The notes: generated by a model from the sequence alone, not told the origin. Counted from the first letter of the stretch, positions 49,735 to 59,414 are shown. The stretch: DNA of 64,000 bases from Roseinatronobacter bogoriensis DSM 18756 (GCF_004366635.1 NZ_SORN01000010.1:1-64000); one strand, 5' to 3'. Program-made: numbers and translations.

Positions 49735-50076
49735 TCAGCCGAACACGCTTTCCTTGCCGAAATGACGTGCAAGCAGATAATAGACCACCGGGCGGTACTT
49801 GTTGCGCTCTGAGCGGCCATATTGTTCGATCACGGCGTCAATCGCATCGTGCAGTTCCTGACTATCGCTGAGGCCAAGTTTCTTAACCAGAAAGTTCCGG
49901 CGCACGGTGTCCAGTTCATGCTGCTGTGTGGCCGCAACCGTGCTTGCATCGGCATCATAAATTGACGGCCCACATGCAATTGTCACCTTGCGCAACAACT
50001 CCATGTCAGGTTCGACCCCGCATTTGTTGCGCAAATCATCGGCGTAGCGTTCAATCAAGTCATCCCTGCGTCCCAT
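49735..50076 (-). CDS. DUF2853-family protein
   Basis: 113 residues from the ATG at 50076, 9 nt after an AGGGG ribosome binding site; an ATG two codons earlier is too close to it. The compact, charged sequence (MGRRDDLIERYADDLRNKCG, ending NKYRPVVYYLLARHFGKESVFG) fits the DUF2853 family, which has a small helical fold of unknown function. No signal or membrane segment is present. Confidence 0.88.
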   Translation of the reverse strand: MGRRDDLIERYADDLRNKCGVEPDMELLRKVTIACGPSIYDADASTVAATQQHELDTVRRNFLVKKLGLSDSQELHDAIDAVIEQYGRSERNKYRPVVYYLLARHFGKESVFG

Positions 50077-50200
50077 GTACATATTCCCCTAAATTTCAAA
50101 TGCATTCAAATTCCGATCCGACCGCGTAGATCGCGGTCAGAGTGGAAGAAAAACAGATTTTCACCAAGAAGAATCTATCCGCGGCGCGCGAATGGACAGG

Positions 50201-51379
50201 TCAGAGCATCCCAAGCAATTGCGGGGTTGGCCAGCCATCAGCCGGCAAACCAAGCTGCGCCTGCACATCCTGCACCGCAGCGCGGGTATTGGCGCCAAGA
50301 ATACCGTCAACCGCCCCAACATCGAAGCCGCGTTGCACAAGCCTTTGTTGCAATTGGCGCATCTGATCCTGGTTAAGGCCGGTTTCGGGGTTTCCGGCCT
50401 GATACACTGGTGCCCCAGACAGGCGGGTGGCAAAATAGGCGGCGGTGGTCACATAGATGAAACTCTGGTTCCACTCGAACAGCACCCGGAAATTGTGAAA
50501 CACCATGAAGGCCGGGCCGCGATGGCCCTGTGGCACGATGACCGAGGCGCGCAAATTGCCAGAGGGCAAACGCCCATGCGTGGGGCGCACGCCCAGTTGT
50601 TCCCACTGGCTGACCGTCAACTCGTTTCGAATGCCGGTTTGTGTCAGGTCCAACCCTTGCGGCAGCGCAACCTCATGCATCCACGGCTCGTTCGGGCGCC
50701 ACCCCTTGGCGCGCAGCATCGCCGCTGCCGACAAGAGTGCATCTGGCGCAGAGCGTTGCAGATCAATCCGCCCATCACCGTCGCCATCAACTGCATAATT
50801 GATGATGTCAGAAGGCAGTTTCTGGACCATCCCGATCTCGCCCGCCCACGCGCCGCGGGTCTGCACCGGGTCCAGCATGCCGCGGCGATACATTTCCAGT
50901 GCTGCAAACACCTGCGGGCGGAACAATTCCGGCCTGCGACAGTCATGTGCCAGAGTGACCAGCGCGTTCACTGTGTTGAAGTCGCCCTGCACTGCTCCAA
51001 AATCCGTCTCGAACGCCCAGAAGGCCAGCAATATGCCCGGTTGCACACCGTATTGCTGCTGTGCGCGGTCGAACACACTGCGCTGACGCTCAAAGTTGCG
51101 CTGGCCATTGGTCAATCTACTTTGCGAGATCAACGCGCGCGAGAAATCCAGAAAGGGGCGCTGAAAAATGCCTTGACGGCGATCTGCGTTGATAACGGCC
51201 TGATCTTGCCGGACATTGCGAAAGAAACTGTCGATCCGGGCGCGGTCATAGCCTTGGCTGGCCGCTTCGGATTTCAGCCCCTCAACAAACGCGCCAAAAT
51301 TGCCACCACAGCTTTGGGCGTGTGCCGCTGTTGACAGGCCCACGGACAGAACAGCCGCCATTACTGGAAGAATACGCAT
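50201..51379 (-). CDS. MltB-family lytic murein transglycosylase
   Basis: 392 residues. A signal peptide (MRILPVMAAVLSVGLSTAAHA) is followed by the transglycosylase domain with the catalytic Glu in AFWAFETDFGAVQG near residue 128, and then a C-terminal peptidoglycan-binding domain (QMRQLQQRLVQRGFDVGAVDGILGANTRAAV). It cleaves glycan strands to 1,6-anhydro ends in the periplasm. The AGGGGG ribosome binding site lies within one arm of a strong inverted repeat upstream. Confidence 0.93.
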   Translation of the reverse strand: MRILPVMAAVLSVGLSTAAHAQSCGGNFGAFVEGLKSEAASQGYDRARIDSFFRNVRQDQAVINADRRQGIFQRPFLDFSRALISQSRLTNGQRNFERQRSVFDRAQQQYGVQPGILLAFWAFETDFGAVQGDFNTVNALVTLAHDCRRPELFRPQVFAALEMYRRGMLDPVQTRGAWAGEIGMVQKLPSDIINYAVDGDGDGRIDLQRSAPDALLSAAAMLRAKGWRPNEPWMHEVALPQGLDLTQTGIRNELTVSQWEQLGVRPTHGRLPSGNLRASVIVPQGHRGPAFMVFHNFRVLFEWNQSFIYVTTAAYFATRLSGAPVYQAGNPETGLNQDQMRQLQQRLVQRGFDVGAVDGILGANTRAAVQDVQAQLGLPADGWPTPQLLGML

Positions 51380-51383
51380 AATA

Positions 51384-51431
51384 CCCCCTGAAGAATTTCC
51401 GCCACGCTAGCGCATCAAACCCTTCAGGGGG
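51384..51431 (-). promoter_or_regulatory. Inverted repeat covering the ribosome binding site of the MltB gene
   Basis: In the 5' leader, CCCCCTGAAG and CTTCAGGGGG form a perfect 10-bp stem with a 28-nt loop. The second arm contains AGGGGG, the only good Shine-Dalgarno match, which ends 4 nt before the ATG. Folding would hide the ribosome binding site. It might alternatively be a terminator after the upstream gene, but no U-tract follows. Confidence 0.6.
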
Positions 51432-51452
51432 AGTCGTTTTTATGTGATCGAT

Positions 51453-52433
51453 TCAAAGAGATGCGCGGTCATGCGGCGCTTCGAAATCCAGCACGGGATT
51501 GATCGGGATAATCCGGTTGGGATTGATCGTATCATGGCTGTAGTGATAGTGCCGCACGATATGGTCCATCCGCACTGTCTGCGCCACACCGGGATGCTGA
51601 TACAGATCGCGCGTATAGGCCCAGAGCGCGGGATAATCGACAATCCGGCGACGATTGCATTTGAAATGCAGGTGATACACGCTGTCAAATCGCACCAAAG
51701 TGGTGAAAAGACGCCAATCAGCCTCGGTCAGCGTGTCGCCCATCAGATAGCGGCGCGTGGTCAGCCGCTCTTCAAGCCAATCCAGCGCCTTGAATAGCGG
51801 ATGGACAGCTTTTTCATAGGCCTCCTGCGTGGTCGCAAAGCCGGATTTGTAGACGCCGTTATTCACTTCGTCATAGATGCGCGCGTTAACCTCTTCAATC
51901 TGCTCGCGCAGCGCCTCTGGGTAGTAGTCGTCAGTATTGCCTGTCAGACCGTCAAAGGCTGAATTGAACATGCGGATAATCTCCGCCGATTCATTCGATA
52001 CAATCTTGCCCTGTGCCTTGTCCCACAGCACCGGCACGGTTACGCGGCCTGATATCTGCGGGTCCGCGCGGGTGTAAACCTCGCGCATGAATTTGGAACC
52101 GTGCAGCTTGTCACCTGTCGCGCCTTCGAAATCGGTGTCGAAGGTCCAGCCATCATCCAGCATATCCGGATGCACGGCCGACACATCAATCAGCCCCTCC
52201 AGCCCTTTCAACGCGCGAAAGATCAGCGTGCGATGCGCCCAGGGGCAGGCATAGGACACATACAGATGATAGCGCCCTGCCTCGGCCTTGAACCCGCCCT
52301 CGCCCGATGGGCCAGCGCTGCCATCCGCCGTTACCCAATTGCGAAACCGTGACGTGTCACGCTTGAACGCACCGCCCGTCTTGCTGGTGTCATACCATTC
52401 GCTTGACCATTCTCCATTGACCAGTTGGCCCAT
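51453..52433 (-). CDS. Glutathionyl-hydroquinone reductase (Xi-class GST)
   Basis: 326 residues from the ATG at 52433 (MGQLVNGEWSSEWYDTSKTG). The Cys of VSYACPWAHRTLI near residue 62 is the active-site residue of this family (YqjG/ECM4-like). Conserved segments include GFATTQEAYEKAVHPLFKALDWLE and the C-terminal all-helical GST domain with GDTLTEADWRLFTTLVRFD. It reduces glutathionyl-hydroquinones using glutathione in the cytoplasm. It is upstream of the MltB gene on the same strand. Confidence 0.93.
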   Translation of the reverse strand: MGQLVNGEWSSEWYDTSKTGGAFKRDTSRFRNWVTADGSAGPSGEGGFKAEAGRYHLYVSYACPWAHRTLIFRALKGLEGLIDVSAVHPDMLDDGWTFDTDFEGATGDKLHGSKFMREVYTRADPQISGRVTVPVLWDKAQGKIVSNESAEIIRMFNSAFDGLTGNTDDYYPEALREQIEEVNARIYDEVNNGVYKSGFATTQEAYEKAVHPLFKALDWLEERLTTRRYLMGDTLTEADWRLFTTLVRFDSVYHLHFKCNRRRIVDYPALWAYTRDLYQHPGVAQTVRMDHIVRHYHYSHDTINPNRIIPINPVLDFEAPHDRASL

Positions 52434-52520
52434 TTTTGAACTCCTTTTGCTACCGGTACGATCTGCGCATAAAGCGTCGGAATAACAAGCTGCGCACATG
52501 CGCAGGGGCTGTGCGCAGGG

Positions 52521-53693
52521 TTATTGCAGATCAGAAAACGCCCGCTGCAACCGCACTACGGCGTCTTCGATCACGGATCGCGGCGCGCCAAGATTGAAGC
52601 GCAGAAAGCTGGTGCCGCCCGTGCCAAAAGTTGGCCCGTGATTGGCGGCAATCTGCGCCTCGCGTTCCACCCGTGCGGTAAACTCTGCCACATCCATGCC
52701 TGTGTCGGCAAAATCGACCCATGCAAGATATGTGGCCTCCAGCGGCATGGACCGCAGACCGGGAATTGCGTTTATCCCGTCGTCAAACAGCTTGCGGTTC
52801 GTGTCCAGATAGGCGCATAGCGCATCGACCCATTCTGCACCCTGTGGCGAATAAGCCGCCGTTACCGCATGCAGGCCAAAGGAATTGGGCGATATGCCCA
52901 GCGCCGCAAGGGTCGTTGCAAACTGGCGGCGCAAATTTTCGTCCGGGATGATGACATTGCCGCAATGTGTTCCCGCAAGGTTGAAGGTCTTGGACGCAGC
53001 CGTCAGCATGACCAGCCGTTCCTGTATTTCGGGGGCGGCCAACGGCATGGGCGTGTGACGATACCCGGGCATCACCAGATCATGGTGAATTTCATCAGAC
53101 ACCAACAACAGATCATGGCGCGCGCAGAAATCGGCAACGCCGCGCAACTCCTCCGCCGTCCAGACACGCCCGCCGGGATTATGCGGCGAGCACAGGATCA
53201 ACATGCGCTCTGCCCCGGTCATCTGCGCATCGGCGGCGGCAAAATCCATCTCGTAGCGGCCATCCATCAATGCCAGCGGACATTCGACCACGCGCCGACC
53301 CGCCGCATGAATGGTGCGCGCAAATGCATGATAGACGGGCGTGAACAGCACAACCCCATCGCCCGGTTGCGTCCATGTCTGTAGGCACAGGCCCACGGCA
53401 TTGACCAAGCCATGCGTGGAAAAGATATGCGCGGGGTCCACCTGCCAGTCATGGCGGTTTTCCATCCACCAGCAGATCGCAGCACGATACGCAGAGTCAT
53501 CGCCGAAATAGCCATATATGCCGTGGTCCAGTGCCTTTTGCAGCGCATCCTGCACCGCTTGCGGCGGGTGAAAGTCCATATCGGCCACCCACATCGCAAT
53601 ACCGGAATCGGGGGAAACGCCATAAAGCTTGTCCATCATGTCCCATTTGGTCGAATGGGTGCCGCGCCGGTCGATGATCTTGTCGAAATTCAT
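52521..53693 (-). CDS. PatB/MalY-type PLP-dependent C-S lyase/aminotransferase
   Basis: 390 residues from the ATG at 53693 (MNFDKIIDRRGTHSTKWDMM). The fold-type I PLP enzyme shows VADMDFHPPQAVQDAL, the cofactor-binding segment LCSPHNPGGRVWTAEEL, SDEIHHDLVMPG and the Schiff-base lysine in TAASKTFNLAGTHCG. Cystathionine beta-lyase activity is typical of the MalY/PatB family; a regulatory role like MalY cannot be excluded. It diverges from def1 with 98 bp between starts. Confidence 0.9.
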   Translation of the reverse strand: MNFDKIIDRRGTHSTKWDMMDKLYGVSPDSGIAMWVADMDFHPPQAVQDALQKALDHGIYGYFGDDSAYRAAICWWMENRHDWQVDPAHIFSTHGLVNAVGLCLQTWTQPGDGVVLFTPVYHAFARTIHAAGRRVVECPLALMDGRYEMDFAAADAQMTGAERMLILCSPHNPGGRVWTAEELRGVADFCARHDLLLVSDEIHHDLVMPGYRHTPMPLAAPEIQERLVMLTAASKTFNLAGTHCGNVIIPDENLRRQFATTLAALGISPNSFGLHAVTAAYSPQGAEWVDALCAYLDTNRKLFDDGINAIPGLRSMPLEATYLAWVDFADTGMDVAEFTARVEREAQIAANHGPTFGTGGTSFLRFNLGAPRSVIEDAVVRLQRAFSDLQ

Positions 53694-53791
53694 GTCTGTC
53701 CTCCGTTTGGGCCGAAGCTGGCCCGCCCTTGCGCAAGGTGCAAGCACAAAAGCCATTGAACGGCGCTCTGGCTTGGCTTACATCGCCGATC

Positions 53792-54313
53792 ATGAGCATT
53801 CGACCAATCCTTATCCATCCCGACCCGCGCCTGAAGAAGCTGTGCGCCCCTGTCGAAGGTGTCACCGCTGAAATCGGCAAGCTGGCCGAGGACATGCTGG
53901 AGACGATGTATGACGCGCCGGGCGTCGGGCTTGCCGCGCCGCAAGTCGGCGTGCTCAAACGTGTCTTCGTGATGGATTGCGTCAAGGAAGAAGGGGCCAC
54001 CCCCCGCCCTATGGTGCTGATCAACCCCGAGATCATCGCCACCTCGGAAGAGGTCAACACTTATGAGGAAGGCTGCCTGTCCATCCCCGAACAATATGCC
54101 GAAGTCACCCGCCCCAAGCGCGCGACCCTGCGCTGGATGGGGCTGGACGGCAAAACCCATGAAGAAGAATTCGACGGGCTTTGGGCTACCTGCGCACAGC
54201 ATGAGCTTGACCATCTGAATGGCAAGCTGTTCATCGACTATCTTGGCACGATCAAGCGCAGCATGATCACGCGCAAGATGCAGAAACTCAAGCGCGACAA
54301 GGCGCGGGGGTGA
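53792..54313 (+). CDS. def: Peptide deformylase, active copy
   Basis: 173 residues from the ATG at 53792 (MSIRPILIHPDPRLKKLCAP). All three deformylase motifs are intact: GVGLAAPQ at 44-51, EGCLS at 93-97 with the metal-binding Cys95, and HELDH at 137-141 carrying the catalytic Glu138. It removes the N-formyl group from nascent proteins. It starts the def1-def2-fmt run and its stop overlaps the def2 start. Confidence 0.96.
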   Translation: MSIRPILIHPDPRLKKLCAPVEGVTAEIGKLAEDMLETMYDAPGVGLAAPQVGVLKRVFVMDCVKEEGATPRPMVLINPEIIATSEEVNTYEEGCLSIPEQYAEVTRPKRATLRWMGLDGKTHEEEFDGLWATCAQHELDHLNGKLFIDYLGTIKRSMITRKMQKLKRDKARG

Positions 54314-54804
54314 GCGTCCGGCCCTGCATCCCCTGGCCCGACAAGCGGTTGCGCAGCCCCGCCGCCCCGGTTGACCAGATTACAGACGAGATCCGCGCCA
54401 TCTGGGCCGATATGATCGACACGATGGAGGCCATGCCGGGCGTCGGCCTTGCGGCCCCGCAGATTGGCGTCATGCTGCGCCTAGCCGTGGTCGATGCCTC
54501 AGAAGAGCGCGGACAGGTCATTCGCATGGCCAACCCCGAAATCCTGCATGCCAGCGCCAAGCTGCGCGCCCATGACGAAGCCAGCCCAAACCTACCGGGT
54601 GTATGGGCGCGCGTCGAGCGGCCCCGTGCCGTGACTGTGCAATTCCTGAATGACGCAGGCGAGGTTGAGCAGCGCGATTTCGTGCATCTCTGGGCGACCA
54701 GTGTGCAACATCAGATCGACCATCTGAATGGCCGGATGTATTTCGACCATCTGAGCAAGCTCAAGCGTGACATGCTGCTGCGCCGCGCCCGCAAGGCAGG
54801 CTAG
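54310..54804 (+). CDS. Peptide deformylase-like paralogue, probably inactive
   Basis: 164 residues from a GTG start overlapping the def1 stop (GTGA). GVGLAAPQ (43-50) is kept, but the second motif reads EASPNLP around residues 90-96, with Ser in place of the metal-ligand Cys, and the third reads HQIDH at 134-138, with Gln replacing the catalytic Glu. Two of the residues required for metal-dependent hydrolysis are therefore lost. The protein is otherwise full length and conserved in position between def1 and fmt, so it is likely expressed and maintained, perhaps as a binding or regulatory partner. That role is inference. Confidence 0.9.
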   Translation: MSVRPCIPWPDKRLRSPAAPVDQITDEIRAIWADMIDTMEAMPGVGLAAPQIGVMLRLAVVDASEERGQVIRMANPEILHASAKLRAHDEASPNLPGVWARVERPRAVTVQFLNDAGEVEQRDFVHLWATSVQHQIDHLNGRMYFDHLSKLKRDMLLRRARKAG

Positions 54805-54828
54805 GCCCCGGCAGGAAAGGACGACCGG

Positions 54829-55719
54829 ATGCGCGTTATCTTCATGGGCACCCCCGATTTCTCGGTCCCGGCGCTGGAGGCCGTGCATGCCGAGCATGAG
54901 ATCATCTGCGTCTATACACAGCCGCCGCGCCCGGCGGGCCGGGGCAAGAAACCCCGACCGACCCCCGTGCACGCGCGCGCCGAGGCGCTGGGGCTGGATG
55001 TGCGCCACCCCGTCAGCCTGAAAGATGCCGCCGCGCAAGCAGAGTTTGCAGCCCTTCAGGCCGATATCGCAGTCGTGGTTGCTTATGGGCTGATCTTGCC
55101 GCAATCAGTACTGGACGCGCCGCGATTTGGCTGCCTGAACATTCACGCCAGCCTGCTGCCACGCTGGCGCGGCGCAGCACCGATCCAGCGCGCGATCATG
55201 GCGGGCGATGCGGAAACAGGCATCTGTATCATGCAGATGGAAGCGGGCCTTGACACCGGCCCTGTCCTGCTGCGCGAAGCAACACCGATTGCGCCGCTGG
55301 ATGCGGCCCAAACCCTGCATGACAGGCTGTCGATGATGGGCGCGGCGCTGATTACCCGCGCATTGGCCGGGCTTCCGGCCCTGACCCCCATGCCCCAGCC
55401 GGAAGAGGGGGTCACATATGCTGCAAAAATCGACAAGGCCGAAGCCCGCATCGACTGGACACGCCCTGCCGAAGATGTTGCGCGCCATATCCGGGGCCTG
55501 TCACCCTTTCCCGGGGTCTGGTTCGACAGCCCGTACGGACGGTTGAAACTGCTGAACGCCCGCCCGGTAGAAGGGCAAGGCACCCCCGGAACGCTGCTGA
55601 ATGGGCTGACAATTGCCTGCGGCACTGGCGCAGTCGAAGTGCTGGACGTGCAGCGCGAGGGCAAGCGCGCCATGTCGGCGGAAGACATGCTGCGCGGGGC
55701 GGGTGGCGCGCAGCGCTGA
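54829..55719 (+). CDS. fmt: Methionyl-tRNA formyltransferase
   Basis: 296 residues. The catalytic Asn and His are in CLNIHASLLPRWRGAAPIQ near residue 105, the Asp in MEAGLDTGPVL near residue 140. The formyl-folate-binding N-terminal domain is followed by the tRNA-binding C-terminal domain. It adds the formyl group that def1 removes. It starts 24 bp after def2 and completes the def1-def2-fmt block. Confidence 0.96.
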   Translation: MRVIFMGTPDFSVPALEAVHAEHEIICVYTQPPRPAGRGKKPRPTPVHARAEALGLDVRHPVSLKDAAAQAEFAALQADIAVVVAYGLILPQSVLDAPRFGCLNIHASLLPRWRGAAPIQRAIMAGDAETGICIMQMEAGLDTGPVLLREATPIAPLDAAQTLHDRLSMMGAALITRALAGLPALTPMPQPEEGVTYAAKIDKAEARIDWTRPAEDVARHIRGLSPFPGVWFDSPYGRLKLLNARPVEGQGTPGTLLNGLTIACGTGAVEVLDVQREGKRAMSAEDMLRGAGGAQR

Positions 55720-55793
55720 CCTGCGGCACACCGCAAGAGTGGACAGAGCGCTTTCGTCTTGACGGCCACCCCGGGGCAAAGGCATCACACAGT

Positions 55794-56723
55794 ATGCGCA
55801 TTACAACATTCAACGTGCAAAACTTGCGCCTGCGCCATCCGGCTGGTCGGGCAAGGTTTGATGGTGCGCGCGATTATGATGTGCCTGAAGACAGCACCGC
55901 CGAAGCGACCGCCCTTGATCTTGCCGATCGCCGGCTGACCAGTGCAATCATTGCGCAGTCCGATGCCGATGTGATCTGCCTGCAAGAAGTGTTCAATCTG
56001 GAAACGCTGGATTTCTTCCACGAGCATCTGATACGCCACGCCGGCGCCGCCTATCCGCATCGCGTCTGCCTGCCCGGCAACGATGGGGGTGGCCGTGATC
56101 TTGCCGTGCTCAGCCGTCGCCCGATAGAGGGGATACGCAGCCATGCCGCCCTGACCCCTGACGATCTGGGCCTGCCCCCGCCAGAGGGCATGCGGTCCGA
56201 TAGTCCCATCTTTCGCCGCGACTGCCTTGCCTTCAGCGTTGGTGACGTGACGCTGTTCAACTGCCATTTCAAAGCGCCCTGGCCAGATACCGCCCGCGCA
56301 TGGCCGATCCGGCGGATGGAAGCGCTGGCGGTGCGCAAACTGGTCGAGGGCCGCCAGAAAGATAATGGTGGCGCGCTATGGATGATACTGGGCGATCTGA
56401 ACGAGCCGGTGAAGCCTGTTGAAGATGAACCCGCAATCGCGCCACTGTTACCGCCCTTCTCGGTCGATCTGCTGGAACGGATGCCAGAGCACGAGCGGTG
56501 GACATTCTACAATGCGCAGGACGGACATTATGCGCGCCCTGATGCGCTTCTGGCCTCTCCTGCACTGGCACAGCGCTGGCCGGATGCGACACCGCAAGCC
56601 TTGCGCGCAGGACTGGACCGGGACGCGGACCGTACAGATGTGGCGCGCCTGCCAGATGTCGGCGCGCACCGCCCACATGCCAGCGATCACGCAGCACTTG
56701 TCATTGATCTGGAGGGCCTGTGA
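55794..56723 (+). CDS. Endonuclease/exonuclease/phosphatase-family protein
   Basis: 309 residues from the ATG at 55794. EEP fold markers are visible: ITTFNVQNL (metal-binding Asn), CLQEVFNLETLDFF (catalytic Glu), NDGGGRDLAVLSRRPI, WMILGDLNEPV (Asp/Asn pair) and the final HASDHAALVIDL (SDH). No signal peptide is seen. Family members hydrolyse DNA, RNA or phospho-lipids; the substrate is unknown. It follows fmt by 74 bp and may share its transcript. Confidence 0.87.
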   Translation: MRITTFNVQNLRLRHPAGRARFDGARDYDVPEDSTAEATALDLADRRLTSAIIAQSDADVICLQEVFNLETLDFFHEHLIRHAGAAYPHRVCLPGNDGGGRDLAVLSRRPIEGIRSHAALTPDDLGLPPPEGMRSDSPIFRRDCLAFSVGDVTLFNCHFKAPWPDTARAWPIRRMEALAVRKLVEGRQKDNGGALWMILGDLNEPVKPVEDEPAIAPLLPPFSVDLLERMPEHERWTFYNAQDGHYARPDALLASPALAQRWPDATPQALRAGLDRDADRTDVARLPDVGAHRPHASDHAALVIDLEGL

Positions 56724-56774
56724 TCACATAGGCCAAATCGCCTTGCGGGACCAGCTTGCCGATCGTACGCGCGC

Positions 56775-56802
56775 CCGCCGCACCGCGGCCCGACGCTGCG
56801 CG
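56775..56802. repeat. Short fragment of the MITE core repeat
   Basis: CCGCCGCACCGCGGCCCGAC followed by GCTGCGCG matches one end of the core in elements A and B almost exactly over 28 bp. It lies in the gap after the EEP-family gene. Confidence 0.45.
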
Positions 56803-56899
56803 ACGACAAACTTTCGACAACAGCCTTTAATCTGTCACTGCGCACCCAGTGTCAGGTAGCGCGTGCCAGAACGCGAGCCACCCGAACACCTGTCACGGA

Positions 56900-59233
56900 T
56901 CAGTTCTGTTCCGCCTCATCCGTGCCGGGCTGGTGGCGTTCGACCTGTTTTTGTTTCTGGTCGTGCTCCGTGTCCTTGGCAATGGTGTCTTGGCTATGCG
57001 CTTGGCTCTCAGGCACTGTCTTCGGTGGCGCTGCACTGGCATTTTCGCCCGCGCTCAACAGCGGGCGCGCGCGGCTATGGTGCAGGTTGAGGGGCGGTGC
57101 GCTGCCATCCTTGTCCTGCCCCATATACAGGGTCATATGTGGGAAGGGGATTTCAATACCGGCTTCATCCAGCACGTTCTTGACAATCTCTGTATAGGCC
57201 CGTCCCACGGCCCATTGCATGCCGGGCTGTGTCTTGATCCGGCCCCGGACGACAACCGCAGAATCCCCCAGCGATACCACGCCCTGAATATCCAGCGGCT
57301 CCAAAATCGCATCAGCATGTTCTCCCTGTGCCAGAATTTCAAATGCGCGATGCATGAGTGTTTTCACTTCAGAGATATCTTCACGATAGGCCACCCCGAT
57401 CTCGGCCACGTGATAGGCAAACCCCTTCATGAAATTCGACACCATATCAACTGAACTGAACGGGATCAGATGATATGTCCCGCTGACGTCACGCAGACCG
57501 ACAGACCGAACCGTCAGCTTCTCGACAACGCCAGTTGTGCCGCCTGCCGTGACCACATCCCCCTCATTCATGGCGTTTTCAAACTGGATGAAAGCGCCGG
57601 TGATAATGTCTTGCACCAGCTTTTGTGCCCCAAAGCCGATGGCCAGACCCAACACACCCGCACCTGCCAGCAAGGGTGCAATGTTCACCCCCAGTTCGGC
57701 AAGTGTCAGCATGGACGCGATCACGATCAGGGCGATTGTCAGCGCGTTGCGCAGCAAGGCAAGAAGCGTGCGCTCTCGTGCCGTGGGAACCGTGCCGACC
57801 GCCGGGTTCAGGCGATATTCGACAAAGGATGACAACCCCAACCAAGCGCCCATCGCGACCAGCACCACAAAGGCCGCAGAGGCCAGACGCCCGACCACAT
57901 CGCGGCCCACCTCGGATGCGGCCCAACCCAGAAAATCCATGAATTGCCAGCTTTGCGCGATAGAGATCAGCACGGCAATCGCCACAAGTATGCGCACGAA
58001 GCGCAGAATACTGGGAACAAAGGCATTCAGCCGAACTTCCAGCAGGGGCAGTTTCTCGCGCAGGTCTGCTGGCACGCGCATACCGCCCGTGATCGCGCGC
58101 GAGATGAAGGCCATGACCACCACCCCGACGACGACCGCAATGACCGAATTCAACGTCGCCATAAGCATGAATTGCAGCGCATCTGTCGGGCGGGTCACCC
58201 AGATGACAAACAGCGCCAGAAGATAGATCATGGCCAGCCAGTGCCAGACACCTGCCACCATCGCCTCGATCCGGCCGACCATATCGGACGGGTCACGCTG
58301 GTAGCGCGCGCGCAATGCTGCCGCGACAGTGTCGCGGCTTTGCAAAACAATCAGCAAGGCAATCACCAGCGCCGTCAGGACCAGCAAGATCAGCACACTG
58401 CGACCGACCGCGAAAGACACGGTCGCATTGATGATCGGCACCACCAGCAGCGCGCCATATCCCAACAGGCTGATCAAGCGCGACGCCCAGAAATACCAAT
58501 AAGCGGCCGTCTCGTCCGTCATGGGGGCAAAGCGCAGTTGCGCATAGCGCGGTGACAGAATGCCCCGCAACACTACCTTGGCCATCTCAACCAACAAAAA
58601 GGCATTCAGGAACAGGCTTTGGCGGAAATCCATGCTGCCAGCATCGCCCATGAACAACGCAAAGCCATAGCCCCCACCCCATGCCAAAAGGATGATCAGC
58701 GCATCTATCAGGCTGGAACCCAGTAGCCATAGCGCAGAAATGAACCACCCACCCCCCGTGCGTTGCGACATGGCGCGGAAAATCCATTGCCCCACACCGC
58801 GCAACGCAAAAAACAAACCGATGGTTACTGCCATAACCAAGGCCAGCGCCATGACGGCATCGCCCAACTCGGCCCAGTTCACGCGGCTTTCGCCTGTGAA
58901 TACGCCCAGAAGGTCATTGATATTGCCCAGCAGGCCGAAGGCGATATTGGTGGTATTCTCGGCAATATCGCGCGTCTGTTCCGCAATCTGGCGGGCGAAG
59001 GACATTTGCGGGGGCGCATCGGCGGGGGCGGTTTGCTGCGATGCAAGCCCGCTTCCCTCTGCCGCCGCTTCAAGCTGGCGGATCAGCGCGTTGCGTGCAG
59101 CATCGTCGCGCAGGATATCGGCTAATTGCGCTGCCACATCACGGTCTGAGGGGGCAGCGAGTTCTGAACCGGGGGTCTGCGCGAAAGCGGAAATCGAACA
59201 GGCAAGCCAAACCAAAACCGCGCGCAAAACCAT
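56900..59233 (-). CDS. MscS-family mechanosensitive channel, long form
   Basis: 777 residues. A signal peptide (MVLRAVLVWLACSISAFAQ) and a periplasmic region precede about eleven transmembrane helices. The MscS pore helix and beta domain are recognisable in LAGAGVLGLAIGFGAQKLVQDIITGAFIQFENAMNEGDVV, followed by the vestibule portion ending FPHMTLYMGQ. A disordered C-terminal tail (SQAHSQDTIAKDTEHDQKQKQ) follows. It releases osmolytes on hypo-osmotic shock. The long N-terminal part is like the E. coli MscK/YbiO type. Confidence 0.93.
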   Translation of the reverse strand: MVLRAVLVWLACSISAFAQTPGSELAAPSDRDVAAQLADILRDDAARNALIRQLEAAAEGSGLASQQTAPADAPPQMSFARQIAEQTRDIAENTTNIAFGLLGNINDLLGVFTGESRVNWAELGDAVMALALVMAVTIGLFFALRGVGQWIFRAMSQRTGGGWFISALWLLGSSLIDALIILLAWGGGYGFALFMGDAGSMDFRQSLFLNAFLLVEMAKVVLRGILSPRYAQLRFAPMTDETAAYWYFWASRLISLLGYGALLVVPIINATVSFAVGRSVLILLVLTALVIALLIVLQSRDTVAAALRARYQRDPSDMVGRIEAMVAGVWHWLAMIYLLALFVIWVTRPTDALQFMLMATLNSVIAVVVGVVVMAFISRAITGGMRVPADLREKLPLLEVRLNAFVPSILRFVRILVAIAVLISIAQSWQFMDFLGWAASEVGRDVVGRLASAAFVVLVAMGAWLGLSSFVEYRLNPAVGTVPTARERTLLALLRNALTIALIVIASMLTLAELGVNIAPLLAGAGVLGLAIGFGAQKLVQDIITGAFIQFENAMNEGDVVTAGGTTGVVEKLTVRSVGLRDVSGTYHLIPFSSVDMVSNFMKGFAYHVAEIGVAYREDISEVKTLMHRAFEILAQGEHADAILEPLDIQGVVSLGDSAVVVRGRIKTQPGMQWAVGRAYTEIVKNVLDEAGIEIPFPHMTLYMGQDKDGSAPPLNLHHSRARPLLSAGENASAAPPKTVPESQAHSQDTIAKDTEHDQKQKQVERHQPGTDEAEQN

Positions 59234-59414
59234 GATGAACCCTCTAATTCTTGTTACAGCGCCCTGAAACTAGGTCAGTTTCAGAGAAGTTTAAAGAAAG
59301 TATGCAAATTTAATGTGTATTTGCGGGCGACGCCTGATTTTCCAGCGTCCACAGGGCGGACTCTCATTTTTGCGGTGGCCTGTAGAGCATGGCCGCCGGA
59401 AGGGCAGGCGCACG

